This document shows positions 44,216 to 53,887 of a DNA stretch of 64,000 nt, one piece after another. Source of the DNA: Bacillota bacterium (GTDB lineage Bacteria; Bacillota; Negativicutes; Sporomusales; CTSoil-080). Both the position numbers and the translations under genes were made by a program. A model generated the notes under the pieces. That model saw only the letters and a program-made list of their open reading frames with translations. It was not told the origin of the DNA and searched no databases. The stretch lies in NCBI GenBank assembly GCA_017889635.1, contig JAGGAC010000006.1, forward strand, positions 62,001 to 126,000, read 5' to 3'. The stretch's first letter is position 1. Every line of letters starts with the position of its first letter.

Positions 44216-46033
44216 GTGCTGGAAAAACGTTTCAGCCACCGAGTGGATGTGCTGGCGTTAATTGTTGGTTTGGTTTTTGTTGCGTTAGTAAGCCGCCTAG
44301 GATATCTACAGGTTGTTCAGGGTAAATACTATGAAGACTTGGCTGATGGCAACCGAATCAGGATTATTAAAATTATGGCTCCGCGTGGTACATTTTATGA
44401 TAGGAACGGTGTGGCGCTTGTTTCCAATCGTCCTGGTTTTACAATTTCACTTTTGCCGCTTGCGGGGCCAATTCAGGACGGAGTAATAAATAAGTTAGCC
44501 GTTATTTTGGGCGTAACTGAAGCCGATATTCGTGCTAAGCTTGCCAGTCAAACTGGATCATTTGAACCAGTAAGGATTAAAACTGATGTGGGACAGGACT
44601 TAGTTACCAAGATTGAGGAACGTCGCGCTGAATTTCCTGGCGTTGTAATCGAGATTCAGCCGATTAGGAACTATATCAATAAGGAACTTGGCGTTCATTT
44701 ATTGGGTTATGTCGGAGAGATTAATGATGAGGAACTTGCGGCTAAAAAGGCCGCTGGTTATCGGGCCGGGGACATTGTCGGTAAGTTTGGCTTGGAAAAA
44801 TTTTATGATAAAGAAATACGTGGTGTCGGCGGTGGGAGGCAAGTGGAGGTTGACGTTACCGGACGGCCAATCCAGGAATTGGGCAAGAAGGAGCCTCAAC
44901 CAGGAAATAATTTGATACTGACTGTTGATTATCGTATACAAAAAGCTGCTGAAGAGGCTATGGATCAGCAGTTAAAATATCTTCAGACTAATTTGGGACG
45001 TGCCAAGGCTAAGGGTGCGGCAGCGGTGGTAATGAATCCTAAAACCGGAGAAATTTTGGCTATGGTTAGCCGACCCGCGTTTAATCCTAATTTGTTTGTT
45101 GGAGGAATCTCGACAAAAGATTGGAAGGCAATCAATGACAACCCTTTTAATCCTATGGACAATAAAGCTATTTCAGGAATGTATCCACCTGGATCGACTT
45201 TTAAAATTGTTACTGGAACAGCGGCATTGGAACTGGGCAAGGTAACGCCTGAAGAGAAAATTCTTGATACAGGCAAGCACTGGTTAATTCCTAAAGGTAA
45301 TGACGCTGGAGAAGCTCTTGGATGGATAAATTTTAAGGTAGCAATGGCCAAATCGGACAATGTATATTTTTATGAGATGGGGAATCGCCTAGGTATTGAT
45401 GAACTGGAAAAATATGCGAGAATGTTTGGCTTAGGGGCTTGTACTGGTATAGACCTACTTGGTGAGGCTGATGGTTTGGTTGCCAATAGACGCTATAAGG
45501 AAAAGGTTTATGGTGAAGAATGGTATTTAGCTGAGACCTTTGATGCGGCTATTGGTCAAGGATTTCAGTTAGCAACGCCGCTACAGATTGCAATGTTAAT
45601 GAGTGAAGTTGCCAATGGTGGCCATAGGTATCGTCCTCATCTGGTAAGCAAAATTGTTTCACCGAGTGGCGAAGCAGTTAAAATTTTTGAGCCGGAAGAA
45701 GTTGGCAGTATTCAAATATCGGAGCGTACTTTAAATTTAGTTCGCGAGGCCTTAAGGGAAGTTACGCAGAGTGGTACCGCGGCTCATGTTTTTAAAGGTT
45801 TCCCTGTTTCTATTGCCGGCAAGACCGGAACAGCGGAAAATCCACACGGAGATGATCATGGTTGGTTTGTCTGTTATGCTCCTTATGACGATCCTCAGGT
45901 AGTTGTTGTGGTGGTGGTTGAGCAGGGCGGCTATGGGACGGAGGCTGCGGCACCGATTGTTAAGAAAATTTTAGAAGCGGCATTTAACATTGATAAGCCG
46001 CCTGATGGAAATACAAACAAGCAATCGCCCTAA
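44216..46033 (+). CDS. mrdA: penicillin-binding protein 2 (elongasome transpeptidase)
   Basis: 605 aa class B PBP that cross-links peptidoglycan during elongation. N-terminal membrane helix (about 14-32), pedestal domain (APRGTFYDRNGVALVSNRPG, GYVGEINDEEL, GLEKFYDKEIRG) and transpeptidase domain: SxxK in YPPGSTFKI (Ser327, Lys330), SxN as SDN in AKSDNVYFYEMG, KTG in GKTGTAENP (Lys536). GTG 44216 lies 9 nt after GAGGGAG. Last gene of the mre operon, ending at a strong terminator. Confidence 0.95.
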   Translation: MLEKRFSHRVDVLALIVGLVFVALVSRLGYLQVVQGKYYEDLADGNRIRIIKIMAPRGTFYDRNGVALVSNRPGFTISLLPLAGPIQDGVINKLAVILGVTEADIRAKLASQTGSFEPVRIKTDVGQDLVTKIEERRAEFPGVVIEIQPIRNYINKELGVHLLGYVGEINDEELAAKKAAGYRAGDIVGKFGLEKFYDKEIRGVGGGRQVEVDVTGRPIQELGKKEPQPGNNLILTVDYRIQKAAEEAMDQQLKYLQTNLGRAKAKGAAAVVMNPKTGEILAMVSRPAFNPNLFVGGISTKDWKAINDNPFNPMDNKAISGMYPPGSTFKIVTGTAALELGKVTPEEKILDTGKHWLIPKGNDAGEALGWINFKVAMAKSDNVYFYEMGNRLGIDELEKYARMFGLGACTGIDLLGEADGLVANRRYKEKVYGEEWYLAETFDAAIGQGFQLATPLQIAMLMSEVANGGHRYRPHLVSKIVSPSGEAVKIFEPEEVGSIQISERTLNLVREALREVTQSGTAAHVFKGFPVSIAGKTGTAENPHGDDHGWFVCYAPYDDPQVVVVVVVEQGGYGTEAAAPIVKKILEAAFNIDKPPDGNTNKQSP

Positions 46034-46045
46034 AACGGCGATATA

Positions 46046-46085
46046 AAATACCCCTCGACCGGGCACAGCCGATCGAGGGGTATTT
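46046..46085 (+). terminator. terminator of the mreBCD-mrdA operon
   Basis: AAATACCCCTCGA (46046-46058) pairs perfectly with TCGAGGGGTATTT (46073-46085). Confidence 0.88.
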
Positions 46086-46362
46086 ATGAATAGAGACCGG
46101 TAATTATTCTTTAAGTGAAGAAATAATTGAATAGCCAGAAGGATAAATTGCATTTGGCGAGAAGATTGTTTACAAGGCATTGAATAAGCAAAAGAGTAGT
46201 TCTGGTATTAATTGGATGAGATTTGCAATATTTGATGAAATATGACATTTATTGTTGAACTAGTTGACGTTGTGGCAGGAATCTGAGCAGGCAGAGCGAA
46301 TTTATTGGGAGAAAAATTAAGTAATGAATATTGCTGTTTAATACTAAATGCGGGAGAATGAC
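46086..46362. other. gap before minC, no gene seen
   Basis: AT-rich. TTGACG at about 46264 could be a -35 element, but no matching -10 at normal spacing was found. The leader of minC must start here. Confidence 0.4.
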
Positions 46363-46974
46363 ATGCGGGAAGCTGTAGTCTTTAAGGGGATCAAAGGTCA
46401 ATTGCAACTGGTTGTTAACGAGTTTGCTGAATTCAGCGATGTACTAATGCAACTGGATGCTAAGTTAGCTTCAGCCAACGATTTTTTTAACAAGCATGCA
46501 GTCGTAAATTTGCCGCCAAAGTTAACAGATGATCAAAGGCGTCGGCTGAAGGGAGTATTGAGTGTACATGGATTGTCTGCTAAGGAGGTTGTTGAGAGAA
46601 AGGGGCCGATGAAGGGGAAAAAATCGTATTCTGAGTTGGATGGGTACGAGACAGAGGCTCTTATTGTTAATAAAACACTACGAAGTGGACAAAAGGTAGT
46701 CTATGATGGGTCGGTAGTAATTATTGGCGATCTGAATCCTGGTGCAGAGGTTGTGGCCGGGAAAGATATTATTATTCTTGGGGCCTGCCGTGGAATGGCT
46801 CATGCTGGGGCGTATGGCAATCAAGGGGCGACGATTACCGCTAATAGGATATTAGCGATTCAGCTTCGTATTGCGGGATTGATTGCCCGGGCACCAGATG
46901 ACTTGGATAAGCCTGTGCGTGTGGAAACAGCGAGGATAAAGGACGGAACGGTAGTGATTGAACCAAGTCGGTAG
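46363..46974 (+). CDS. minC: septum site-determining protein MinC
   Basis: FtsZ-assembly inhibitor, 203 aa. The N-terminal domain (about 1-95: VVFKGIKGQLQLVV, DVLMQLDAKLASANDFF) binds FtsZ. The C-terminal right-handed beta-helix (NKTLRSGQKVVYDGSVVIIGDLNPGAEV in pieces, GACRGMAHAGAYGNQGATI) binds MinD and dimerises. ATG 46363 is 6 nt after GGGAGA; an earlier ATG (46348) precedes that site. First of minCDE. The presence of MinE rather than DivIVA implies an oscillating system, as in Clostridia. Confidence 0.94.
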   Translation: MREAVVFKGIKGQLQLVVNEFAEFSDVLMQLDAKLASANDFFNKHAVVNLPPKLTDDQRRRLKGVLSVHGLSAKEVVERKGPMKGKKSYSELDGYETEALIVNKTLRSGQKVVYDGSVVIIGDLNPGAEVVAGKDIIILGACRGMAHAGAYGNQGATITANRILAIQLRIAGLIARAPDDLDKPVRVETARIKDGTVVIEPSR

Positions 46975-46992
46975 AAGGGGGAGCTTGATGAT

Positions 46993-47793
46993 ATGGGAGA
47001 AGTCATTGTTATTACATCCGGCAAAGGCGGCGTTGGAAAAACGACGACTACTGCCAATTTGGGTACCGGTTTTGCGCTGATTGGAAAGAAGGTGGTACTG
47101 GTTGACGCCGATATCGGTCTCAGAAATTTGGATGTGGTAATGGGGCTGGAAAATCGTATCGTATATGACTTGGTGGACGTTACTGAAGGCAACTGCCGTT
47201 TGAAACAAGCATTGATTCGGGATAAGCGTTATGAGACTCTATATTTACTTCCGGCAGCGCAGACAAGGGATAAGAACGCCGTCAACCCTGAACAGATGAA
47301 GCAGCTCTGTCGGGAACTATCTGAGGATTTTGATTATGTTTTGATAGATTGTCCTGCGGGGATTGAGCAGGGATTCAAAAATGCGATAGCAGGTGCTGAT
47401 CGAGCTGTAATTGTTACTACTCCTGAAGTTTCTGCGGTTCGTGATGCTGACCGTATAATTGGTCTTTTAGAAGCTGAAGGGAAACATAATCCAAAGCTCA
47501 TAGTCAATCGCATTCGTCCTAGCATGGTAAAAAGGGGCGATATGATGGACATTGACGATATTATTGATATATTAGCAGTTGATCTCTTAGGTATAATTCC
47601 GGAAGATGAATATATTGTAATTTCAACTAATCGGGGTGAGCCTGCTGTTGTAAATCCTGCTTCAGCGGCTAGTACAGCATATAAGAATATTGTTCGACGG
47701 TTAAATGGTGAAAACGTACCGTTGATAAAATTTGATGCTAATAATGGAATTGTGAGCAAACTAAAACGATTTTTTGGTTTTGGGGAGGGATGA
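46993..47793 (+). CDS. minD: septum site-determining ATPase MinD
   Basis: 266 aa membrane-cycling ATPase. Deviant Walker A ITSGKGGVGKTTT (about 7-19), NPEQMKQLCREL, Walker B-like FDYVLIDCPAG, and a C-terminal amphipathic helix (SKLKRFFGFGEG) for membrane binding. GGGGGAG ribosome site. Stop overlaps minE by 4 bp. Recruits MinC and is stimulated by MinE. Confidence 0.97.
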   Translation: MGEVIVITSGKGGVGKTTTTANLGTGFALIGKKVVLVDADIGLRNLDVVMGLENRIVYDLVDVTEGNCRLKQALIRDKRYETLYLLPAAQTRDKNAVNPEQMKQLCRELSEDFDYVLIDCPAGIEQGFKNAIAGADRAVIVTTPEVSAVRDADRIIGLLEAEGKHNPKLIVNRIRPSMVKRGDMMDIDDIIDILAVDLLGIIPEDEYIVISTNRGEPAVVNPASAASTAYKNIVRRLNGENVPLIKFDANNGIVSKLKRFFGFGEG

Positions 47794-48074
47794 TTGTGCT
47801 GGATCTAATACAAAAAATGCTGGGGAGAGAAGCAAATGGTTCGAAACAGATCGCAAAAGATAGGCTAAGACTGGTGTTAGTTCATGACCGTGTTAATGTT
47901 TCACCGCAGTTTATGGAATTTTTAAAAGAAGATATGATTAAGGTTATATCAAATTATATGGAAATTAATGAACGGGAAATGGAAGTAAACCTCACCCAGA
48001 CAAATTCGTCGGTAGCGTTAGTAGCCAGTATTCCTGTCAATCGAATGAAGAGAGGTGCTGTGCCTGCCGAATAA
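47790..48074 (+). CDS. minE: cell division topological specificity factor MinE
   Basis: 94 aa activator of MinD ATPase that drives pole-to-pole oscillation. N-terminal amphipathic helix (LDLIQKMLGR), anti-MinCD segment AKDRLRLVLVHDRVNVSPQ, then the dimer beta domain (MIKVISNYMEINEREMEVNL in part). GTG 47796, 7 nt after GGGGAGGG, is a good alternative to ATG 47790 and would give 92 aa. A 188 bp gap with no clear feature separates it from rodA. Confidence 0.93.
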   Translation: MIVLDLIQKMLGREANGSKQIAKDRLRLVLVHDRVNVSPQFMEFLKEDMIKVISNYMEINEREMEVNLTQTNSSVALVASIPVNRMKRGAVPAE

Positions 48075-48262
48075 GTAGCATATGTGCTCCTGTCTCATGG
48101 AAGCCGCATATATTTCGGCGTACTAGGGTACTGTAGTAAACAATAGATAGGTAAACTAATTGCAGCTTAGTCGAAAAAAGTAATGGCCGAATGGTCGATC
48201 ACTTAGCTGTACCGCAACAATTATTATACTAGAAGATAAGTTTAACGGAAGGTAGAGCCAAT

Positions 48263-49369
48263 ATGCTAAGCCGTCGACTCTTGAGGAATCTTGATTTTAC
48301 TATTATTGTGACAACAGGCATTTTGATACTCATCAGCTTGGTGATTATCGGCAGTGCCACCCATATTAACACTCCGAGTGAGGAGCGTTATTGGTTTGTG
48401 CAACGGCAAGGAATGTTCGCAGTTGCAAACATTGTTTTGGTTTTTGTCATGTTGCATTTTGATTACAAATCACTTAGCAAGTATGCTAATGTGCTTTATG
48501 GGATTAACTTGGTGATGCTCCTAGCAGTAATGTTTGTGGGACAGTCGGCTCTCGGCGCTCAGCGTTGGATTCAGCTTGGTCCGATTTCAATCCAGCCGTC
48601 AGAGTTTTCCAAGATTATTATGATCATTTCCTTGGCTCATTTGCTTGACAAGAAGACCGGGAAAATGAATAGCTTTAAAGAGATTATTCCTGTGTTTATT
48701 TATATTGGGGTGCCATTTCTGCTGGTACTAAAACAGCCGGATTTGGGTACTTCACTGGTGTTCCTGGCGATTTTGTTTGGCATGATATTTGTTGCCGGAA
48801 TTAGTCTAAAGCATTTGGGTGCAATCGCTGCGGCAGGAGTTGCTTTTATGCCGATTTTCTGGCATTTTTTGAAGGATTACCAGAAGAAACGCTTAACAGT
48901 GTTTCTGGATCCTAATGCTGATCCATTAGGGTCAGGTTATCATATAATTCAGTCCAAAATAGCTATTGGTTCAGGAATGCTTTTTGGCAAGGGGCTATTT
49001 GGCGGGACACAAAGTCAGCTGAATTTTTTGCCTGAAAATCATACTGATTTTATTTTCGCGGTTATTGGTGAGGAATTAGGGTTTATTGGTGCATGTATTA
49101 TTCTGTTGTTGTATTTTATATTGTTATATCGCAGTGTAAAAGTGGCAGGAGCGGCACGCGATAATTTCGGCATGCTGTTGGCAACAGGCATTTCTTCGAT
49201 GATGACCTTTCATCTCTTGGTTAACGTGGGGATGACAGCCGGAATCATGCCGGTTACCGGCATACCGCTACCGTTTATGAGCTATGGTGTGAGCTCGCTC
49301 ACTACTAATATGGTTAGTATCGGCATTTTGCTGAATATTTACATGCGACGACAAAAGATAATGTTTTGA
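48263..49369 (+). CDS. rodA: RodA-type SEDS peptidoglycan polymerase
   Basis: 368 aa membrane protein with about ten helices, peptidoglycan glycosyltransferase of the elongasome, partner of PBP2 (mrdA, 2 kb upstream). SEDS signatures: GAQRWIQLGPISIQPSEFSK, KQPDLGTSLVFL, the conserved Asp region FLPENHTDFIFAVIGEELG and GIPLPFMSYGVSSL. RodA rather than FtsW/SpoVE is inferred from the mre/min context and short N-terminus. Terminator begins at its stop codon. Confidence 0.93.
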   Translation: MLSRRLLRNLDFTIIVTTGILILISLVIIGSATHINTPSEERYWFVQRQGMFAVANIVLVFVMLHFDYKSLSKYANVLYGINLVMLLAVMFVGQSALGAQRWIQLGPISIQPSEFSKIIMIISLAHLLDKKTGKMNSFKEIIPVFIYIGVPFLLVLKQPDLGTSLVFLAILFGMIFVAGISLKHLGAIAAAGVAFMPIFWHFLKDYQKKRLTVFLDPNADPLGSGYHIIQSKIAIGSGMLFGKGLFGGTQSQLNFLPENHTDFIFAVIGEELGFIGACIILLLYFILLYRSVKVAGAARDNFGMLLATGISSMMTFHLLVNVGMTAGIMPVTGIPLPFMSYGVSSLTTNMVSIGILLNIYMRRQKIMF

Positions 49370-49370
49370 C

Positions 49371-49405
49371 AAAAAAGCGTACAAGCGAAGCTTGTGCGCT
49401 TTTTT
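49371..49405 (+). terminator. terminator after rodA
   Basis: AAAAAAGCGTACAAGC (49371-49386) pairs with GCTTGTGCGCTTTTTT (49390-49405), one G-T pair. Confidence 0.9.
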
Positions 49406-49472
49406 GTGATCATTTAAAGCAATGCGGCATATATTTTACCAGAAGTTTCATTGGCCATAGGAGGGAAAACGA

Positions 49473-50207
49473 GTGGCGAAGTACTGGAACAGTTGGGGTA
49501 GAAATCAGCATTGGGAGAATAAAGATTTGTGGCAACAGTATGGGGAATCGGAAAGTAACTATGGCTGGTTAAAGAAAACTGTAATTGCAGTAGTGATATT
49601 TGTGATAGTATATGGAGCTCAGGTATCAGATACAGTAGTGGGACATGGAATTACTGATGGCCTACATCGAGTGCTTACAACTGAAACAGATTTTGGATAT
49701 GCTGCCGCTCTGCTGGCGAAATTTGCACCGAGGGACGTGGATGTTGCGGTGCTAAAACGAATTAAGGAAACGGTGACGAAATCAGCCGATCCATTGCTAT
49801 ATATGACTAAGCCTGTCGATGGCAAGCTTTTAAAGCTTTTTGGCTGGCATACTGACCCGGTAACAAAAGGGGAGAAAATGAATGATGGTATTACTATTGA
49901 GGCTACTTCCGGAGTGGCGGTGAAGGCGGCGGCACAAGGGCGAGTTAAGGCAGTTACTGATAGTGCTCAGTTCGGACGAATACTAATTATCGAGCACAGT
50001 CAGGACGTGGATACTGTGTATGGGCAATTGGGCGAGGTGCTTGTAAAAACGGATGATATGGTGAGTCAGGGGCAAATTGTAGCCAGAGTTGGCAAACCTC
50101 TTAATTCAGCTGTGGCAGAATTATATTTTGAGGTTCGTGAAAAGGGCAAGGCTATTGATCCATTGAACAGGATAAAAAGTGATACTTCGACGACTGAAGG
50201 GAAGTGA
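49473..50207 (+). CDS. spoIVFA: SpoIVFA-like protein with degenerate LytM (M23) domain
   Basis: 244 aa membrane protein. A short charged N-terminus, one membrane helix (about 32-50) and a C-terminal M23-like beta domain (about 120-235). The zinc residues are replaced: the usual H-x3-D-x5 region reads HTDPVTKGEKMNDGITIEA (Asn for the second His), and the HFE motif reads YFEVREKG. It is therefore probably not a peptidase, as in B. subtilis SpoIVFA, which inhibits SpoIVFB until the SpoIVB signal arrives during sporulation. GTG 49473 follows AGGAGGG; the stop overlaps spoIVFB by 4 bp. Confidence 0.85.
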   Translation: MAKYWNSWGRNQHWENKDLWQQYGESESNYGWLKKTVIAVVIFVIVYGAQVSDTVVGHGITDGLHRVLTTETDFGYAAALLAKFAPRDVDVAVLKRIKETVTKSADPLLYMTKPVDGKLLKLFGWHTDPVTKGEKMNDGITIEATSGVAVKAAAQGRVKAVTDSAQFGRILIIEHSQDVDTVYGQLGEVLVKTDDMVSQGQIVARVGKPLNSAVAELYFEVREKGKAIDPLNRIKSDTSTTEGK

Positions 50208-51085
50208 GGTGGTTGCGAACAGGTAAAATTGCAGGTGTTCAATTAGTTTTAAATAATTGGTTTTTGGCGTTGATTTTGCTTTTTTCGTTGGTTGGCCTTG
50301 GTGGCAAAGCTGCTGGTGTATTTTTGGCAGTAATATGGCATGAGGCCGCTCATGCTGTAGTAGCATTAATTTTAGGGTTTAAGGTAAGGGAAATTGAACT
50401 CCTACCGTTTGGCGGCGTCGCCCGCATCGACAGTATTGGAGAGGCCGATTCAATAAGTGAAATTATGATTGCAGGCGCAGGACCATTGGCGAGTTTAGTT
50501 ATGGCGGCTGCTCTATATTTGTTAAGAACTGAGCTTGAGTTTATGGCAGGTACATTGGAATTTTATTACCAGGCAAATATCATGCTGGCTGCTTTCAACC
50601 TTCTGCCAAGTTTGCCTTTAGATGGTGGGCGGATAGTTCGGGCTTGGTTGGCAATGCGATGGGACTACGGTAAAGCTACACGTTTAGTTGGGCGGTTAGG
50701 CAAACTTATTAGTGTTATTTTAGTAATGATGGTTGCAATAGATTATTGGCGCGCAGCGACAATTAACTTGACATTTATTGTAGCTGCAATATTTTTATAT
50801 ATTGCAGCTAAAGCTGAACTTGGGGTAGTAGGATTTCGACTTATGCGCATTATGGCTCACAAAAAGACGAAATTATTGGAACGGGGTATGATGACGACTG
50901 TTCATATAGCGGTTATCAACGGTGTAACTGTTCGCGATGTCGTAAGAGTCTTTAGACCAGAAGCTTACTATGTTGTAATGGTTTTGGACAAGGAGTTTAA
51001 GGTACAGGGGATTATTAGTGAAACAGAGATTTGGGAAGCCCTGCCGGATCTGGGGCTGCATGCTGTTATTAATGAATTTTTGTAA
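50204..51085 (+). CDS. spoIVFB: SpoIVFB-like site-2 protease (M50)
   Basis: 293 aa intramembrane metalloprotease that in sporulators releases pro-sigma-K. Zinc motif H46-E-A-A-H50 in IWHEAAHAVVALIL, third ligand in LPSLPLDGGRIVRA, about six membrane helices, then a CBS-like C-terminal domain (about 215-290: GVTVRDVVRVFRPEAYYVVMV in part, QGIISETEIWEAL) that in B. subtilis senses ATP. GTGA overlap with spoIVFA implies coupled translation. Supports a spore-forming organism. Confidence 0.92.
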   Translation: MRWLRTGKIAGVQLVLNNWFLALILLFSLVGLGGKAAGVFLAVIWHEAAHAVVALILGFKVREIELLPFGGVARIDSIGEADSISEIMIAGAGPLASLVMAAALYLLRTELEFMAGTLEFYYQANIMLAAFNLLPSLPLDGGRIVRAWLAMRWDYGKATRLVGRLGKLISVILVMMVAIDYWRAATINLTFIVAAIFLYIAAKAELGVVGFRLMRIMAHKKTKLLERGMMTTVHIAVINGVTVRDVVRVFRPEAYYVVMVLDKEFKVQGIISETEIWEALPDLGLHAVINEFL

Positions 51086-51189
51086 TAGATGGCAGGATTT
51101 TCTTAAATGATAGAGAAACACAGATAAACGTCTAGCGAAAATTGAAATTTGAAACAGGGCTGCTGGAGAAAGCACGAAGCGATCGGCGA

Positions 51190-51223
51190 AAAGTGTAGGC
51201 AACCATAGAATTGCCTATACTTT
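51190..51223. terminator. hairpin between spoIVFB and the radical SAM gene
   Basis: AAAGTGTAGGCAA (51190... to 51202) pairs with TTGCCTATACTTT (51211-51223) with one G-T pair. No T run follows on the plus strand, so termination is uncertain. The remaining gap shows no gene. Confidence 0.5.
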
Positions 51224-51336
51224 ATAAAAAACGAGCGCGGTCGGCTTTTTGCGAGCAGCCTTTACAATGAGAAATTTGGACAAGGGTTTCGGGAATAATA
51301 TTGACATGACTGATTTGGTGGAGGTATGGACAGATA

Positions 51337-53217
51337 ATGATTAAGCTTGATCCTAGTTTCATGGGTAAGGTTATAAAACCTGGCAGGTATACTGGTAATG
51401 AGTTGAATATAGTTAGGAAAGATCCGGCGACAACTCTTGCGTCTTTTGCATTGGCATTTCCTGATGTGTATGATGTGGGAATGTCTAATTTGGGACTGAA
51501 GATCTTGTATCATATCCTAAACCAGATGAGTGACGTCGCAGCTGAAAGGGTATATGCACCTTGGGTTGATATGGAACTGGTCATGCGGCAAGAAGGTATT
51601 CCTTTATATACGCTTGAAAACATGCGGCCACTGGCTGAGTTTGATGTAGTGGGGTTTACCCTGCAGTATGAGCTGAGTTATACTAACATTCTCAACATGT
51701 TGGATTTGGCTGATATACCGCTATTAGCTTCGCAGCGCAGTGCGCAGCATTCTTTGGTTATTGCCGGAGGTCCGTGTGCCTTTAACGCTGAGCCCTTGGC
51801 CGACTTTGTGGATTTTTTTGTGCTTGGTGATGGGGAAGAGACTATTAAAGATGTAGCGCACGCTGTTATTGAATGGAAAAGATCAGGAAAAGCAGGTGGA
51901 AAGGCGGAAATTTTGGCACGGGTAGCAGCAATCGAGGGAGTATATGTTCCGGCCTTTTATGATCCTATTTATCATGCTGATGGCCGCATGGCGGCGGTGA
52001 CAGCTAATCATCCTGCTGCGAAAACACCTGTGAATAAACGTATAGTGCGTGATCTGGATGGGGCGGAGTATCCTAACAAGCCGGTGGTTCCATATCTTGA
52101 TGTTATTCATGACCGGGTTATGTTGGAGCTTTTTCGTGGCTGTACTAGAGGATGTCGTTTCTGTCAAGCTGGGGTAATATATCGTCCGGTACGGGAGCGG
52201 CAGCCTCAGACGTTATTAAAGCTTGCTCAGGAGCTTGTTGATAACACAGGTTATGATGAAATTTCGCTTACTTCACTTAGTTCCGCTGACTATTCTTGTC
52301 TTAATAACTTGGTGGAAAGTCTGATAGAGCGGTTTAAAAACCAAGGAGTGAGTGTATCTCTACCATCGCTTAGGGTTGACAGTTTTTCTATCAAACTGGC
52401 TCAAGAAGTACAAAAGGTACGGAAGAGCGGATTGACCTTTGCGCCAGAGGCAGGTACCCAGCGTCTTCGGGACGTGATAAACAAGGGGGTAACAGAAAAG
52501 AATCTGGAAGAGGCTGTTGGTGCTGCATTTCAAGCTGGCTGGTCAACGGTGAAGCTTTATTTTATGATTGGGCTGCCAACCGAAACTGATGATGATGTAA
52601 GGGGTATTGCTGATATTGCTTATAAAGTACTGGATTTATATAAGACGATAAAAGGTCGACGAGGAGCGAAAGTTACGGTAAGTGTATCGTCTTTTGTTCC
52701 TAAACCACATACTGCTTTCCAGTGGTACGCCCAAAATGATATGGTTGAGATTGAACGTAAACAACAATTGCTTAGGTCGCTCTTACGGGATCGTAATATT
52801 TCGTTCAATTGGCATGATGTTAAGGTCAGCTTTCTGGAGGGTGTGTTTGCTCGTGGCGACCGAAGACTAGGTAAGGTGTTGCTTTCTGCCTGGCAGCAAG
52901 GTGCAAAATTTGACGGTTGGTCGGAACATTTTAGGTTCGATGTGTGGCAGGAAGCGTTTCGACAGTCAGGGATTGACCCGGCATTTTATGCCCTGCGTGA
53001 CCGGGAACATAATGAAGTATTGCCGTGGGATCATTTAAGTTCTGGAGTGGACAAAGAATTTTTGCTGCAAGAATATAGAGCGGCATTGGCTGGAGGTCTT
53101 ACCGTTGATTGTCGCCGAGGTATGTGCGGCGACTGCGGCGTTTGCTCAGGGTTGGGTGTAGAAGTTATTGACTGGGGGGAAGGGCGTAATGACAAAGTTA
53201 CGACTGGAGATTACTAA
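51337..53217 (+). CDS. B12-binding-type radical SAM protein (TIGR03960 family)
   Basis: 626 aa protein of the family paired with DUF2344 proteins. N-terminal cobalamin-binding-like fold (FALAFPDVYDVGMSNLGLKIL in part; CAFNAEPLADFVDFFVLGDGE in part), a radical SAM core with C269-x3-C273-x2-C276 (RGCTRGCRFCQAG) and a C-terminal cysteine cluster CRRGMCGDCGVC. Substrate unknown; the conserved link to ribosomal protein and RNase G genes suggests RNA or translation. The spacing from GGAGG to ATG 51337 is long (about 12 nt). Its 3' end overlaps the DUF2344 gene by 29 bp. Confidence 0.92.
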   Translation: MIKLDPSFMGKVIKPGRYTGNELNIVRKDPATTLASFALAFPDVYDVGMSNLGLKILYHILNQMSDVAAERVYAPWVDMELVMRQEGIPLYTLENMRPLAEFDVVGFTLQYELSYTNILNMLDLADIPLLASQRSAQHSLVIAGGPCAFNAEPLADFVDFFVLGDGEETIKDVAHAVIEWKRSGKAGGKAEILARVAAIEGVYVPAFYDPIYHADGRMAAVTANHPAAKTPVNKRIVRDLDGAEYPNKPVVPYLDVIHDRVMLELFRGCTRGCRFCQAGVIYRPVRERQPQTLLKLAQELVDNTGYDEISLTSLSSADYSCLNNLVESLIERFKNQGVSVSLPSLRVDSFSIKLAQEVQKVRKSGLTFAPEAGTQRLRDVINKGVTEKNLEEAVGAAFQAGWSTVKLYFMIGLPTETDDDVRGIADIAYKVLDLYKTIKGRRGAKVTVSVSSFVPKPHTAFQWYAQNDMVEIERKQQLLRSLLRDRNISFNWHDVKVSFLEGVFARGDRRLGKVLLSAWQQGAKFDGWSEHFRFDVWQEAFRQSGIDPAFYALRDREHNEVLPWDHLSSGVDKEFLLQEYRAALAGGLTVDCRRGMCGDCGVCSGLGVEVIDWGEGRNDKVTTGDY

Positions 53218-53887
53218 AGGGGAAGAAATCCGATATATTTCCCATCTTGATTACGCAAGGACAATGGAGCGAGCTTTACGGCGATCAAAAATGCCGGTTG
53301 CTTATTCAGAGGGGTTTAACCCACATATGAAGATGTCTTTTGCTTCGGCGCTATCGGTGGGGGTAACAAGCGAGGCTGAGTATATGGAAGTAGAGCTGTC
53401 AAAGCCTGTTTCTGCAGAAAAAGTTTTCGCTGCATTAGCACACCAGTTGCCGCCTACAATTGCTATTAAGCGTGTGAAAGAAGTTGTTGGTAAGCAAAAG
53501 GCGCTTATGGCGATGGTCAATTTGGCGGTTTACAAGATTGTGATGCCGTGGCATGGAGACCAGATGGAATATGTTGCTAAAGATGCTGTTTCGAGGTTTA
53601 ATAGGACTGAAACTGTGCTATATGTTAAGGAAAATCCAAAAGGCAACCGTGAGATTGATATAAAAAAATACATTGCTGAAGCTGTTGAGGTTGTAGTTGG
53701 CCCGAAAGGGGCCGAGCTTTCAATGGTGGTGTGGATTACACCACAGGGCAGTGTCAAACCAAGTGAAGTGTTAAAGGTGCTGGTGGAGGATTTCGCTTTT
53801 CCTGGTAGTTTTGAAGCTGCGCTTATTAAGCGCAGTGGCCTCTATGTTCAAATTGATCACGAACGGTTATCGCCGATGGAAATGTGA
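53189..53887 (+). CDS. DUF2344 protein (TIGR03936), partner of the radical SAM protein
   Basis: 232 aa. It starts MTKLRLEITKGEEIRYISHLDYAR, then RALRRSKMPVAYSEGFNPHMKMSFA in pieces (ALRRSKMPVAYSEGFNPH), the signature of TIGR03936. ATG 53189 lies after GGGGAAGGGCG, inside the end of the upstream gene (29 bp overlap), so both are made together. In some bacteria the two are fused into one protein. Function unknown; a radical-SAM accessory or substrate-binding role is inferred. Confidence 0.9.
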   Translation: MTKLRLEITKGEEIRYISHLDYARTMERALRRSKMPVAYSEGFNPHMKMSFASALSVGVTSEAEYMEVELSKPVSAEKVFAALAHQLPPTIAIKRVKEVVGKQKALMAMVNLAVYKIVMPWHGDQMEYVAKDAVSRFNRTETVLYVKENPKGNREIDIKKYIAEAVEVVVGPKGAELSMVVWITPQGSVKPSEVLKVLVEDFAFPGSFEAALIKRSGLYVQIDHERLSPMEM

